From contig VCJN01001772.1 of assembly GCA_006384855.1 (NCBI GenBank), positions 37,207 through 101,206 on the forward strand: a stretch of 64,000 bases of DNA, in the 5' to 3' direction. Shown one piece after another: positions 21,701 to 33,400 of this stretch. The position numbers were made by a program, and so were the translations under genes. This DNA comes from Tetraselmis striata. Taxonomy: Eukaryota > Chlorophyta > Chlorodendrophyceae > Chlorodendrales > Chlorodendraceae. How positions within the stretch are numbered: the stretch's first letter is position 1; every line of letters begins with the position of its first letter. The notes under the pieces are model-generated. The model ran no database searches, was not told the origin of the DNA, and worked only from the letters and a program-made list of their open reading frames with translations.

Positions 21701-22754
21701 GTAGTCAAGGACTTTTGGGAGTATGTCGGCACCCTGAAGGTTAGTGAGCTTTTACATCGCTGTTGCTGCCCGCCCGTGGTTCCTGCCGCAAGGGGCGTTG
21801 CCGATATGTGTGTGCCCTCACATGATATGCGGCCCAAGATGAAGAAGATGGACAGGCGGATGACGATGGTCACCTTGACCAGTAACTTTGGCATGCAAGT
21901 CCGGCCGATGCTGCCGTCAGCCGGCACACGCGGCGTGGTGTGTGTTAACTGGACATGCGAGGAATTCCTGCACTTCGCGGAGACTGTGGCAGTGTTGGTC
22001 CTTGGGTGACGGCCCGTGACTGCTATTGCTGGGAGAAACACAGCCCAACTCCGTTGTAGTGGGGTGCTGTCTGCTGAGTACGCGACCTGCGCGGCAACTG
22101 CCGAAGGGATATGTTTGACAGCCTGCGCAGAGCATCAACACCTGGCAGTCATGTGGCATATGCTGCATGAAGCGGCCATCCACTACCTGAGGGACTGCGA
22201 GCAGGAGTGTGATGCTCCTGCTGACAGTGAGGACGGAGTGCCGGCGTGTCAACGAGTACATCGAGAAGCATCGGGAGGAGGGCTTCAACTGCTTGCTTAC
22301 CTATGCGCGGATGTGCAACATGTGTTTGCTTGATGAGATGATGAAACTGAGCCTACACAATCTGGTCTGCCGAGTCAGAGCCCAGCATGAGGCGGCCAGG
22401 GGCAGCACCGCCCGCAACTCAGGACGAATACATGCCCTATGTCATATGCAGATGCGGGACGTGAAGTGCGTGGTTAGAGGCAATGGCACCACTGACACGG
22501 AGCGGGCCTACGGGCGGCAGTTCGTTCGTACTGGAGGCACGCATCAAGTTCCTGCGTGCAGGTATGGACCCGGACTTCCCTAGCCTGCCTCTGTGGCGCC
22601 CAGGCTTTGTGGAACAGTGGGAGGCCGCTAGCGCGGACGATGCGGTGGATATATTTGAGGGCACGGGACCGGGCTGCAGGGGCGCCGCCGTGCAAGCAGG
22701 CACCTCAGGCGCCCCCGCCACCTGGACGGACTGCGAGGTGGCGTTGGCTAAGTA
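18768..22754 (+). pseudogene. Tnp2-like CACTA transposase gene, copy B (decayed, multi-exon)
   Basis: Tnp2-like transposases cut and paste CACTA elements. The order of readable blocks is as follows. There is a C2HC finger (RLRCHACG...QFYDTHRWTEAC), a Ser/Pro-rich linker keeping CGA at the codon that is TGA in copy D, and a Tudor-like segment. The acidic segment ends in ARYNFSTGTSSARGKYDDGK and splices at GTGAGC. Next come a zinc-binding block (CP...CPRCNLTR) and RKIYYDFNVCE. The core follows, with GVYDLCGDGVELHY, HQVCTHCQPEVGVLACGW, YYFGACRPDAPYCDGYIDG and YVDFCPLPIAHALLLLGVVK. CEEFLHFAETVAVLVLG and a LHNLVCRVRAQ block close the core. The frame is interrupted by TAG near 20153 and by several shifts. 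The 5' start codon region is deleted. This is not a functional gene. Confidence 0.7.
19207..19233 (+). repeat. C tract next to the intron-1 donor, CACTA copy B
   Basis: Twenty consecutive C directly after GGCCAG|GTAGT. The same site has 9 C in copy A (about 3456) and 23 in copy D (39925-39947). Confidence 0.8.
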
Positions 22755-23009
22755 ATGTCAAGAAATTGGCACACCGGAGCCTGAGCCGGCCTGGAAAGAC
22801 GAATATGATGCAAGGGGGCTCGACCCCCATGAAATCAAGTGAACCCCACCCCCCCCCCCCCCCCCCCGGCCCCATGCCGCCCTTTACCTCTCAATCATTT
22901 AGCTGGAATCGTAACGCAGATAACAGATCATAATCGCAACGCAACATGTTCCGGGTATATACTTAACTTCCTACTACCATGTGAACCGCCTATTTACTAC
23001 ATACTTTGC

Positions 23010-23100
23010 TGCGCGATGGTGCCCCGCTGCCCCGGCCGCGGCGCGATGGCGTCCCGCTGCCCCGGCCACGGCCCGCTGGCGCCCCGCTGCCCCGGTCTCG
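23010..23100 (+). repeat. 30-bp minisatellite inside CACTA copy B, about three units
   Basis: Units of GCGATGG(C/T)GCCCCGCTGCCC plus CGGCCGCGGC, at the same position as in copies A and D and followed by the same GGAAATGCGGTTTGTGAAAT text. Confidence 0.7.
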
Positions 23101-23408
23101 CTAGCAAAGGAAATGCGGTTTGTGAAATCGACGGCCAAGAGTCGATTTCACTCTTATCTGCGGTCAAGAATGATTTGATATGATTGTTGATTCTGATTAA
23201 TGAGGACGTTGCACTATCCCGCAACTACTACCAGTATCACCAGTGCGAGATAGGGGAGGGGACATCATTTCTTGCTACCTTTGTATCGTACACCATGACA
23301 CAAGGACGGAAGCGCAACTACTGGATAAAGGCACACCCCCCCCCCCCCCCCCCCCCCGGCCCCCACGCCTGACTCCAAACTGCCTACATAGGGTCGCCCT
23401 GCTGAGTT

Positions 23409-23923
23409 ATGGTATACACACACATGCAAGTCGTGCATGAGAAGCCCGAGACACGGAGGCTTGTGGTGTTCAAGCACAAGACATGGGACGAGCAGTGGGT
23501 GCCCGCTGATGAGTACGGCAAGCATGCCATACTGCGAGATAGGCGTGCCGAGATGGAGCAGCATGACAACGACGTGTATATGTTGGGGAAGTGCTTTACA
23601 TCCTGGAGGTGACCCACACCATCCCTTCGGTGCCGGACCTCACCCTCGCCGTGTGCCCACTGCACGCAGCTGAGCGCATGGTGATAGGATCCCCCCTCGG
23701 CACCGGTGTATGGCAGAGCAAGGCGCCCCTTCGGCCAACTTTTATTCGCAAGGGGCATGACGCCTTCTTTGTCTCGCTGAAGCATATCGAGGAGAAATCG
23801 TGCTGCTTCTATGATGATCCGGACATAGTGACAGACCAGCACTTATACAAGTTTGGCATGTCCTCACATGATGTGGGGCAGTATGTGTGGTGCACATATA
23901 ACACAGTGACCTTGCACTACTAG
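23409..23923 (+). pseudogene. C-terminal CACTA transposase module, copy B
   Basis: Encodes VVHEKPETRRLVVFKHKTWD and EYGKHAILRDRRAEMEQHDN. After a 2-bp insertion near 23581 it continues as LEVTHTIPSVPDLTLAVC, SPLGTGVWQSKAPLRPTF and KFGMSSHDVGQYVWCTYNTV, ending at TAG 23921-23923. Copies A and C carry the same exon. The block resembles the post-catalytic domain found at the C-terminus of Tnp2-like transposases. The frameshift makes it non-functional here. Confidence 0.6.
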
Positions 23924-24000
23924 CTGAATTCCCGTATAGCTTGTAAATATAATCGATCAAACTTCTGCTGCCCAACAAATCCACGCAGCGCCCCGGCTGT

Positions 24001-24479
24001 TAGGGTTACGCCTAGAACCCTCGCCGCACCACTACAACCCCTATACCACATACTATACCGCGTATGCACACACGTTACGCCATACATGACCACTAATTCA
24101 TGGTGACATCCGCGTACGGCAGTCCCCAACTTTCACCCAACCGTCTCCAATTATCGTACGGCCGTTTCCATCTATTGTCCCGTCTTATGTTTGCCGCGTA
24201 GGCATATATGCTACCATATGATGGCGCCTATACTGTATGTACTGTACCTCTGCAGGTACTAATCCAGCGAAGCGTCGATTTTTCGGCGGTGAGCTTTATT
24301 GCCGTACGGGTACCCGAATAGTGCAGCGGATCGGGCATGTAGGTGCATGACTAAAGCGCTTATCTACTGGAATGTACTACTTAGTAGTATAAACCACCCA
24401 CCCGCCCGCCCGCCCGCCCACGGTCCTTAATTACACAGCCGTCCGATTACGATCTCACGGTTGGGAGGCTATCAGTACT
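24001..24479. other. Non-coding region between CACTA copy B and a minisatellite
   Basis: No ORF with a recognisable motif. It contains a short (CCCG)n-like tract at about 24402-24420 and many GTAC-rich short palindromes. Confidence 0.4.
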
Positions 24480-24712
24480 GGTACTCGCTACTTGCTGCTG
24501 GTAATGGATACAAAAACTCTGGTACTTGAAAGCGCTTGCAATGCGAACGCTCGCTGCTGGTATTGGTACTCGCTACTGGTACTGCTGGTTATGCTGGTAT
24601 TGGTACTCGTACTCGTAACTCGCTGTTGGTAATGGAAAAAAAAACTCTGGTACTTCAAAGCGCTGGTAATGCAAACGCTCGCTGCTGGTACTTCAAAGCG
24701 CTGGCAATACAA
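24480..24712 (+). repeat. Imperfect tandem repeat built on CTGGTACTxGCT
   Basis: Blocks GTACTCGCTACT, GCTGGTAATGGA, AAAAACTCTGGTACTT and AAAGCGCT..AATGC recur two to three times, with a long period of about 120 bp and a short internal period. This is AT-richer than the flanks and does not look coding. Confidence 0.6.
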
Positions 24713-25209
24713 TTGATGGAACTGTAGGCCAGTGATATAGAACCCGTTCTTTTAAAATTTTCTGAAATATCGACGCATCGCTGATTCAACTGTCAAGTTA
24801 CTTTATAATAATGATGGTAACTAACCGACTTACTGCACTGACCATGATGCAGTATATCGCGAAGATCCTCAAGACCTCTTAACACTCTGCGACGGTTATT
24901 GCTCTGCTATGCTTTGCTACTGCTATGCTCTGCTATGACCGATAGCCAGCTCGCTATACATGCTAATGCCGATTCCAAGATCTGTAACATTCGGTTATTT
25001 TTGCATATTTTGCCTCTCCATTGCATTTGCATTACAATACCTTACATTGGTTTCGCGTGCTCTGGCCGATAACCCCTCCACGCCTCCTGTGCTGCTGCAT
25101 GACCGCCACCACCCGTCGCTCTCACGCTCTCGCCCGTGCCGCCACCACTTCGACCATGGCTTCACCAATGGACATCGACGCCGACACCCGTCGCGCTCAT
25201 GCCGTTTAG

Positions 25210-26161
25210 ATGGAGATGACCAAGTTCGCATCTCGACCCCCTACGGCTAACATCGCCGCGAGCGACCTCATGACCGATCGACGCAATCAGGCGCAACTCA
25301 ACCGCTTCCTCCAGCGCGCCAAAGAGGCCGTTCACGGTCTCATCTGGTCTGCTCAAGTCGAAAACTGGGTCGTACAACAGCTCATCACGGACGGCGAGGT
25401 CGGCGCTGTCTACCGTGGCCTCATTGACTGCCTGGAGCTGCAGGAACGGGCCCCTATACCTCAGGTTTCTGTGTCAACCTATTTCGCGGATTTCATCGAC
25501 TTTCAAGATCGCTTCATCGGAGAGCTCCACGGGTGCTCTACCATGTTCGTATTGATTAACCGCTTCACGAAGAGGCTAGGCTGGCTATCTCTACAACCAT
25601 TCCTCTAGGTCCCTTCCCAGCCCAAGAACTGCGTCGACCTCTCCCAATAAGTCCGGCGTGCCTACAAACTCCTCTAACCTGCAAATCGTCCTTCCGAGGC
25701 GGCCATCATCGGCACCATCATTGCGCGCCTGCCGATACCAACTCAGGCACACATTGAGTCTAGTGTCATCAAGCTGCGCGAGGAGCTCACCACCTTTGCT
25801 GTCCAGGATCGCCACCTCAAGGCGGTGGATGCCGAGTACTCCGCAAAACGTAAAGCCGACGCCTCTGTTGGGAACAACAATTCGCCAATAATTAAGTATG
25901 TACGCCCCCAGTCTGGCCCTTTTCCACCGGCTCGCTCGGGTACCCCCTCCTCCGCTAACACCCTCCTCTTTTGCCTCCACCTCTAAGGTTCCTAATGGCT
26001 ATCACCGTTATAAAGGCATTTGTGATGGTTGTGGTGAATTGAGCCATTCCATTATGACATGCTCGAAGACATCTCAAGCCGACAAAACTGCCTGGCTCAA
26101 CAAAGTTGCTGCCTCAAAAGCCGCTAAAGGCGTGCAAAAGCTTGATCTTGACCGCCAATGA
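25210..26161 (+). pseudogene. gag-like region with CCHC zinc knuckle
   Basis: An ORF from 25210 encodes RRNQAQLNRFLQRAKEAVHG and related helical text typical of capsid-like gag segments, ending at a stop at 25608. A second open segment ends with ICDGCGELSHSIMTCSK before TGA at 26159. That is a C-X2-C-X4-H-X4-C knuckle, which in retroelements binds the template RNA. The two parts are out of frame, so gag is broken. The 25080-25210 leader (His/Arg-rich in translation) may be the true N-terminus. Confidence 0.65.
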
Positions 26162-26503
26162 CTGCTGGTTGGGGCGGAGCTTGCTTGTGCCAAATAGAAT
26201 AGCTAAAACCCCCACCACTCTCGCTTTAAAACCGAAAAAAAGTTTTTAACCTCTATGTCCGATAAACAATTACTGTCGGTAAAACCCAAATTGACAGATT
26301 ATCAAAACTTACTCTCGCCCACTATACTACGGTACAATTCAGTCCCCCTCGTAAGTCTTGACCTATACGTATCTGTCCATATCGCCACGTCAGCACCGGC
26401 GGCGCCGACCGCCGAGTGGTACAGTGGCGCATTTTTATGATATAGTCGCTAATTAACTTAGAATATTCATCAACGGCTTGAGATGTGATAGGTGCGTGGC
26501 GGA

Positions 26504-26538
<35 letters not shown>

Positions 26539-26559
26539 GCCTGTCACGCTCGTGATTCC

Positions 26560-26590
26560 GCGATGCGCAGGTTCGAATCTTGCCGGGGCC
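26560..26590 (+). other. tRNA-like T-arm with B-box (no complete tRNA)
   Basis: GCAGG-TTCGAAT-CTTGC (26567-26583) folds as a 5-bp stem with a 7-nt loop and contains GGTTCGAATCT, close to the polymerase III B-box GGTTCGAANCC. The sequence upstream is a G homopolymer, with no A-box, D-arm or acceptor partner, so this is not an intact tRNA gene. It could be a tRNA-derived SINE-like remnant. The matching site in copy 1 is more degenerate (GGGTTCCAATTCT on the minus strand). Confidence 0.45.
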
Positions 26591-26638
26591 CTCGGTGGAA
26601 ATATAACCGAGGGGGGTATGGGGGGCCCAATGCAAATA

Positions 26639-26668
26639 TTTTTAGGTTTAGGGTTTAGGGTTTTTAGG
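26639..26668 (+). repeat. Telomere-like interstitial sequence (TTTAGGG type)
   Basis: TTTTTAGG is followed by a 22-bp block (26647-26668) made of two TTTAGGG repeats and another TTTTTAGG. Copy 1 of the element, at 16585, lacks exactly this block and reads straight through. TTTAGGG is the telomere repeat of land plants and many green algae. Confidence 0.75.
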
Positions 26669-27388
26669 TTCTCCTACAAGCCCTAGTACAGTGGCTTACC
26701 GCGCGACCCGCATCCCGATAAAAAGGCGATGTACTCGCCCCGCGCGGGCGGATTTTCCCCGCTTAGGGGCCCGCTAGGCGCAGCCCAATAGCAAAATATG
26801 GGAGCGTATCGTATTGATGGCCAGCCCTACCACATACCATGGACGATTCCCTGGCAGGTGACCATATGGACCCACCCGCTGACTCGGGGGCTGCACCCCT
26901 GCGCAGTATGGGCTGAAGCCCGGCTCTACCAAGGGCGCATTGAATGCGGACAACAATTGTAGGTGGGCTGGCTTTGGAGCAAGCCTTTATCGCAGTATTG
27001 GCCGTTTTGCGGGAACTGCTCACTTGCTTGCATGCCGAAAGTGGGGAGAGCGCGCCTTTGTGAATGTGCTCTACGATGGTAGAGCTAACTCTTGGCGTGC
27101 ATCCGTACAGATAGAACGCATAGACGTGCGATATGAAAAATTCGTGCCCTCGCTCGTGACATTGGGTTATCAAATTCATTGCTAACCCTGAACAATGACA
27201 CACACACACGTATATATGGCATTTACAACGAGAGCCCAAGAAACGCCACTTAGGGCTCCTCCCACGCATGATGTCGTGTTCACGTACGTATGACACATGG
27301 AAGGGCGCGGCCGGAAACGAAGGTGAGGGCTCATAATTGGCCAATGTACAATTGATGCTTGACAAGGGGGGCAAGAATTTTGTGGGGA

Positions 27389-27559
27389 GGTGTAATGCTG
27401 TATTTGTAAGTAACACTTTCGTCCGCCTGCCCAAATTTAAAACCGCGCCACTCAAAAGATTACGAGTAGCGACTTACCATAGCATACTGCCGAATGCCAC
27501 TAGCGTTGCAGTCCCGTAGTTAAAACTAGATTATAATTATAAATGAATATCAAATAATA
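27389..27559. other. Junction DNA between the 1-kb element and the pol remnant
   Basis: AT-rich, no recognised motif. It probably belongs to the retroelement between gag and pol. Confidence 0.4.
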
Positions 27560-30200
27560 GCAAATGTTGAATTAATCACAACCAACTTTAAAAATAAATC
27601 CGACGCCGTTCTCGGCTTATCTTTCCTATGCGAATCCGCATATTAACTGGACCGCCGGCTCCCTCGCGTCCTCCGACGGCCACGCCGTAACATGCCCTAT
27701 CGAGCCCCGCTCCGGGAATGTCGACGCCATTCCAGCTAGCACTAGGCTCGAAATCGACTTTCAAGATCCCTACACCGCTTTCTTTTCCGCCGTAGTCCGC
27801 GAATACGAAGCAACAAAAAACGCTTATTATGCCCAATCCATTGATAATGATATTACCGCTATCACTATCGACCAATGTGCTTAAAACATACCTCACAATT
27901 TCGATCCCTTTTACTTAAACACAAATGAGTATGCCAACTATTGAATTCCCTTCCACATCCAAGCCCCGGCGTTCACTTCGAAGTACCACTACTCTAAGAC
28001 GTCCATGTACCACCCGGCAAAATATTTCGCCTTCCACCAATCCACCTGCCGAGTTAGAAGAATATAGAAGCATCTAATCACCGTCTTAGACTTGGATTTA
28101 TTGGGTAATCATTTCCGCCTTTTGGTGCACATGTCATATTTGCCCAACATGACAATATAGGCATGCGCATGTGCATTGACTATCGTCAGTTGCATAGATA
28201 TACCCGCCGAATATGTTTCGATCCCGATACCACGCGCCGCCATGTAGTTCTTAAATATGCTCGCCGGCGCTACCGCGTATTCCTAACCGCGAACCTAATT
28301 TTCATCTAACACCACCTTGGAACAAAATACGGGCGCCGACAAAGCATTGTTTAAAACTCAGTTTGGTTAGTACGCATTCCTAGCCAAGCCATTTGGCATG
28401 TTTAATGCCCCGTCGGCGTTTCGACAATGGATGATTTACGTTTTGCAGTCGTATAAAACATGTTTATTCTTCTCTACTTTGATGACGTTTCGGTATCTAA
28501 CATCTTCCTCGATGAACACATAATACACCGTATACCACGCTTGTTTTACTCGCCAACACCACATGGTGTTACGACTGCGTAATCTCCTATGCCAAGAACG
28601 AACTCGAATATTTGGGCCGCTAGGTAGCCAACGCGGCACGCGTCCTTTCGATAGAAAACATTGCTACACTTCGCGATTTCAGCCCCGCATGATATTGCAC
28701 AGCAAATACATTGATTCCTCAAAGTCAAAATTGTATCTTTCAAATGTGTTCTAAATACTCTCGCATGACCGCATCCTTTTTATAATATTTGTCCCAATAT
28801 ACATATTTTAAATGAAACAGCGCCAACATATATATGTACGTTGCCCTTAATTCTACGTTGTTACACCATACATGCTCTGACTACGCCTTAGGCGCCGTGA
28901 TACTTCAGCAAAATGCAAAAAGATACATAATCCGACAGTGCGCTTATTAGACCAAAGCTTCACAATCTACCCATACCAGATACCCCACCTACGCCCAAGA
29001 ACTTTGCCGCGTGGTTACGCTTTGACCTACTGATGGTGCTACATAGCACATAGTTCTAAGATCACGGCCATACCACACTATGCCACTCTACGCAACCTGC
29101 CCGTCCAACCAACGTTAAGCCGCCGTTATTCACTATGGCTCCGTGTTTTAATATACCTAGCAAACCAACCCCGCACCGGAAGGTTAGCACGTGCTTGACA
29201 TATTATAGTTACCACAATATGAGATCTTTGATGAATGGGGCCTATGCCCGGTCTCGTCGCCCGGATTTACGCCACGACTTAACAAAACATAACGCTCTGC
29301 TGCCATATTCTCCCATACCATGCATTACCACCATCTTCAAGTTAATATAGAATTAATTGCAGGGATACGCCACAGTTATACTACCAAAGCAAACTACTAC
29401 GGTAACCATATCCCCAATTGCGTTATATAATTACATCGACGGTTCATTATGCTAAATGTCTGATAACGTATGTCTGCCCATCCTAAATTAAGAGCCCATC
29501 TTTAATTGATCATCCCGGAATTACTCGACGCACGCTGCCGGCCATCGTGATGACGCACGCACTCTCGCTACCATTCGGAAAACTTATGGTGACCCATTAT
29601 GAACAACATACTTGCCCACCTTGACCACCGACATATAATTCCATACAGCATCACATACGTGCCGTGTCTCCCGTACGTACAAGCACCCGCTCCCAGGCAA
29701 TTATTATCCATAAACTTTGTGTATCACTAGCATGCCGCCCTCTGCGCAAGTGACTTTGCCACTATAGCCACACTTGTACGCGCATTCACGAAACAAGCCC
29801 GCCTCATCCCATGTAGTATCCACGTAGACGCTCCGCAGCTTGCCCGCTTATTTATTGACAATCTTTTCCGCCGCCACGCCATGTTTGCGGCATAACGGTA
29901 GAAGACCGCGGTCCCCGCTTCACCTCTGTTTTGGCAAAATATGTTTTCGCTCGTAATGCTCGTTACGTAATGACAACTTGCCCCGCTTATCCCTCGCCGA
30001 TTTTACTAATGACAATGCCAACCACTCCGCCATTAAATGCACTACATTTGATCCCCGCCGCTCCGGCATAAACCCGCTCACGTCCGCTACCTTGTTATGC
30101 CAACCTGTCGATCCCGCGGATTGCATTATTCATATCGCACAAAAAGTATAAGATGCCCACGCCTTTGTCTCGGAATAATGCTTCGAAATCCGCCGGTTCG
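27560..30200 (+). pseudogene. gypsy-like pol remnant (protease linker, RT, RNase H, integrase)
   Basis: Readable landmarks come in order. LGLSFL plus NWTAGSLASSDG near 27.61-27.67 kb resembles the protease-RT linker. LAKPFGMFNAPSAFRQWMI near 28.38-28.44 kb and YFDDV at about 28475-28489 are the RT fingers/palm and the YxDD catalytic site. SDYALGAVILQ near 28.88 kb is RNase H. AGHRDDARTLATIRKTYGD near 29.54-29.59 kb is the integrase zinc-binding region, and EDRGPRFTSVLAKY near 29.90-29.94 kb is integrase core text. All frames contain multiple stops. Base composition is markedly AT-richer than the rest of the window. Confidence 0.72.
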
Positions 30201-30420
30201 ATGATTTCGTTAGTTACATCAGCCCATACCCCATCGTACACTGAATTCCCTCACATGCATGCCAAACTCTGCCTACTACCTGCTTTGGCCTCCCATCCCA
30301 AATTTCACGAAACCTAAGCTCGAGCCATAGCCTAAAATCGGCACAATTATGTCCGTAAACCGCTTCCTTCGACAAATGTTTACTGCAACCCATTATCGTG
30401 CCTTGTCCGCAAAATACCCC

Positions 30421-33400
30421 GCCCGTTTTCCTTCGCGTATCCCGTAGGTATACTTTTTGGAGCCGGGATGGAATGTTAGGGTTACCACTATAGCCCTACC
30501 TGCATGCTCATACCCATCATACTCGTAAACACATGCTAGCTCGTATATCTACATATACTCATACATGTACTACTCATCTGCTCATTGCCCGCACGCCACC
30601 ATTACATGTTACACGTCTTTCCGACGTACGGCCACATTACGCTCGCATACTTCTACCAATGCCTGAGGCTACCTGCAACAATCCTCGATGACTTCAATAC
30701 TAGATCGCATCTCCAAGCCTAGCACCTGCTTGCAACCGGCTGCCATGCCAATAGGTGTATAAAGCCGTGTACGCCCCGCCACAATGTTACAATTCCTTTG
30801 CTGCAAACTGTTTTCATGCCTAGGCTAAAGCCTCCCGCATAAAGCTTACAACGCCGGCTGTGGCGGTCCGCCGGCCTCGGCCGCGGTCCACCGATGCTAC
30901 CTCCATCTCGCCCGTCTGAGCTCTTGCGGTAGAATCCCCAAGGGGGCTTGGAGGGGGAAAGGCGGGCACCCCCCCCTCCCCCCCCCGTCCGCGTGACGTC
31001 GCTCCGTGGTCGCCAGGCCGGCTCGCCTCTGCAGCGCGCCTCGTCGCTGTAGCCGCCCGTCCAGGGTCAGACCGAGTTGACCGCCAGCTGACTCCTCCCG
31101 CTGCATGGCTGCGACTCCCTCCGGGCACTCCGGCTCCTGTCTCTTGGCCCCTGTGTCGCTGCCATACCCGGCCTCTCCGCCCCCGAACGCCCGCCCCGCC
31201 TTTAAATGCCGGGCTACTGTCTCCTCGCGTTCGTTGCCCTCGCCCGTTCTCACGGGACGGCCGAGGGTTCCCCGGGTGTTCCGAACGGGTCGGCCGCAGG
31301 GCGCCGCCGAACACTCCGCTGTACTAGGCCGGGATTCGAGTGATTCATAGGTGGAACACATACGGGTGGGGGATACGCCAGATCTTCTTCAGGTCGGTCG
31401 CGGGACGTACCGAGGTACGAGAACACAATGTTATTTCGAACAGTCCTCGCGAGTAGGCTGCCCCCGTCCGAGTCGTACAAACCCCCCTCCCCACACGTTG
31501 GCGGATCTCGGAGAGGCTGACGCAAGGCCGAGGTCGTACATGAATTATTTTTAGCAGCCCCCCGTACATGGTTGCTGCCCGGCGGCGCCAGCATGCGCCA
31601 CCAATACTACGAGTATTATTTAAAAAAGCCCACCGTAGGGCTCCCCAGTCGTCGCACGATCCAAGGACCCGCCACAACCGGCCACCCCGCTGAGCCCCCT
31701 GCCGCACTTAGCCCGGTACGGGTCTTAGGGTTTACCGGCGCCCATCACGTGGAGGTGGGGTGGTACCGCCGGGCCTACCACACCCAGGATCCTCCGCTCA
31801 TGGTGGGCCGCTGGATGGCGGCGGGCGCCTCCCGCCACCACCAACTAGCCAGCTACAAGCGGCCCACCCCCCGGCCGTGGCAGCCCCTCAAGACACGGAG
31901 ATTGACGACGACGGCCCGCCACGGGAAGTCGATCAGCCGGTGACACGCGTCGATCCAGCCCCGCACCCCGAGCCGGCTCCATCGGCCGCAGCGCAAGCCC
32001 CCACCGCGACAGGAGAGGCCTCGGAGGCCACCGCCCCCCTCGATCGAGCATACCTCCACACTCAACACACCAGCCCATGCGTCCCGCCAGGCCTAGCTCG
32101 CGGCCGAGGCCCACCGCCTCCGTCGGCCCCCGCGCCGGACGATCCCCGTGCAGCAGCCGCAGGTGGCCCGTCTTCTGATATTCTCCGCCATCAAGGCGCC
32201 CAACCCCAAGCCGGACGCACGCCCGCGACTATCAGCGCCGCAACCCAAGAACTACGGACGTTTTTAGCATATACGCCCGGAATTGCATGTTTTCGAATTT
32301 ACTCGCCCTTTTCCCCCGCTAGTATCATAGACATTATTCGCCCGACCCGCGGGCTTGGTACATGCACCAGACAAAGTCATCATGCAATTAAACGCAGTAA
32401 ACTGTGACAAAAATAGTAGAGATGGAAGGCATCGTAGCCCCCACACCACCAAGCTAGCCGGCTCAGCGGTATACAAATACTGAGCACCATGCAGCTATTC
32501 CGGTAAGCTCCCCTCCCCCATCACACCTCAATAGCAGCAGGCGGAACGGCTCTGGCTGCCTTAGCGTGCCTGCTGAGCTATGGATGGGATGGGTTCTACT
32601 TAGGCAGGGACAGCATGTGGGCGCTGCTCTCTTTGCTATAGCCCGCGGGACGGAGGAGGGGCTACGAAACATAGGAAGAATGCCGACAGCTTGAGCAATG
32701 ATAACACTTCGTGTTCCCCACTGTGGTTAGAGAGAGCAGGTCCTAAGAGCAACTCAGTCTGAGCCAACGGATGCAGCAGACTAGCATTTGTAATCAATTT
32801 CAATTTCAATTGCAAGTAGGCAGGCGGCGGCCCGTCCCTGAACGGGATACGTACGCCGTTCCAAATCATGTCGACGACCTTGCGTCCGGCGCCGATGTCC
32901 GCCTTGGCCTGCCAGTTGCGTCACACTCGGTGACAAATGTAGTCAGATTCGGGAGTGCAAGAGTTGGGGCGTGGTCCGGATGGCGCATGGCTACGTGGCT
33001 TGCGCGTAGATGTACGCATGCGCCCATGAAAAAACGTCGGCCGCCCTAGCTAGGACGCATACCCGTACGTGGCGCCCCGTAGCTGGAGTAGTCGACCATA
33101 CGGGGCTGCTCGTTCGACCACGACAGTCGAGTCGGCCACCTGCCGGGTACGTAATCGCGACCAATGAAGGGGTGGGAAATTAAATCGGCCAGCAATGCCG
33201 AGGCGCCAAGCAGTAAGTCCCTAGATGGAGCGTGCCATATCGGCCAAGGCACGCAAAAGGGAACCACCAGTACCACCAACCCGCGAAATAGGCGCGGTCG
33301 GAATGGGGGCTCGAGGGGAGAAGAGTGAGGCGCGATGTCGTAGCGCTCGCCTTTCGAACAATGCGTTTTGAAGTCGGCAAGTGTCAGCTCGACCTTCGGA

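Larger units (their letters stand above)
18642..24000 (+). mobile_element. CACTA transposon copy B, 3'-truncated
   Basis: Starts with CACTAGCCTCCCAAGCTGTC. It then follows the family 5' end but skips about 600 bp near 18740 (the 5' leader and first start codon that copy D retains). It runs collinear with copy D through the Tnp2-like core and with copies A and C in the 3' exon. Similarity to A and C stops abruptly at GCGCCCCGGCT near 24000, where unrelated sequence (GTTAGGGTTACG) begins. The right terminus and the second and third ORFs are therefore absent. Confidence 0.8.
26343..27388 (-). mobile_element. 1-kb repeat element, copy 2, inserted in the gypsy-like element
   Basis: This is the reverse complement of 15880-16871 over its whole length, with small indels. 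Its ends read TCCCCCTCGTAAGTCTTGAC and, from the other side, TCCCCACAAAATTCTTGCC, so it has short imperfect terminal inverted repeats. It separates the gag-like and pol-like parts of the retroelement, which shows that it arrived as its own insertion. It contains a 32-nt G run (26505-26536), a tRNA-like T-arm (26567-26583), a hairpin and a telomere-like insertion (26647-26668) that copy 1 lacks. Confidence 0.65.
24960..30420 (+). mobile_element. Decayed Ty3/gypsy-like LTR retrotransposon, split by a 1-kb element
   Basis: A gag-like ORF with a zinc knuckle (25.2-26.16 kb) is followed, beyond the inserted 1-kb element (26343-27388), by pol sequence in the order protease/RT linker, reverse transcriptase, RNase H and integrase (27.56-30.2 kb). 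RNase H before integrase on one strand is the Ty3/gypsy order. I could not identify long terminal repeats, so the outer limits are approximate. Many stops and frameshifts show that it is long dead. Confidence 0.72.

Noticed and set aside
26505-26590. A complete tRNA gene
   Set aside because: Only the T-arm and B-box are present. The place of the acceptor, D-arm and anticodon is partly a G homopolymer.
15880-27388. The inverted 1-kb repeats as terminal repeats of one 11.5-kb element
   Set aside because: The right copy sits inside a gypsy-like element whose gag lies within the interval and pol outside. Each 1-kb copy has its own short inverted ends.
31760-32407. A 215-aa Pro/Ala-rich protein
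   Set aside because: Frames on the opposite strand are equally open, no motif is visible, and the composition explains the length. It is described only as part of a region without recognised genes.
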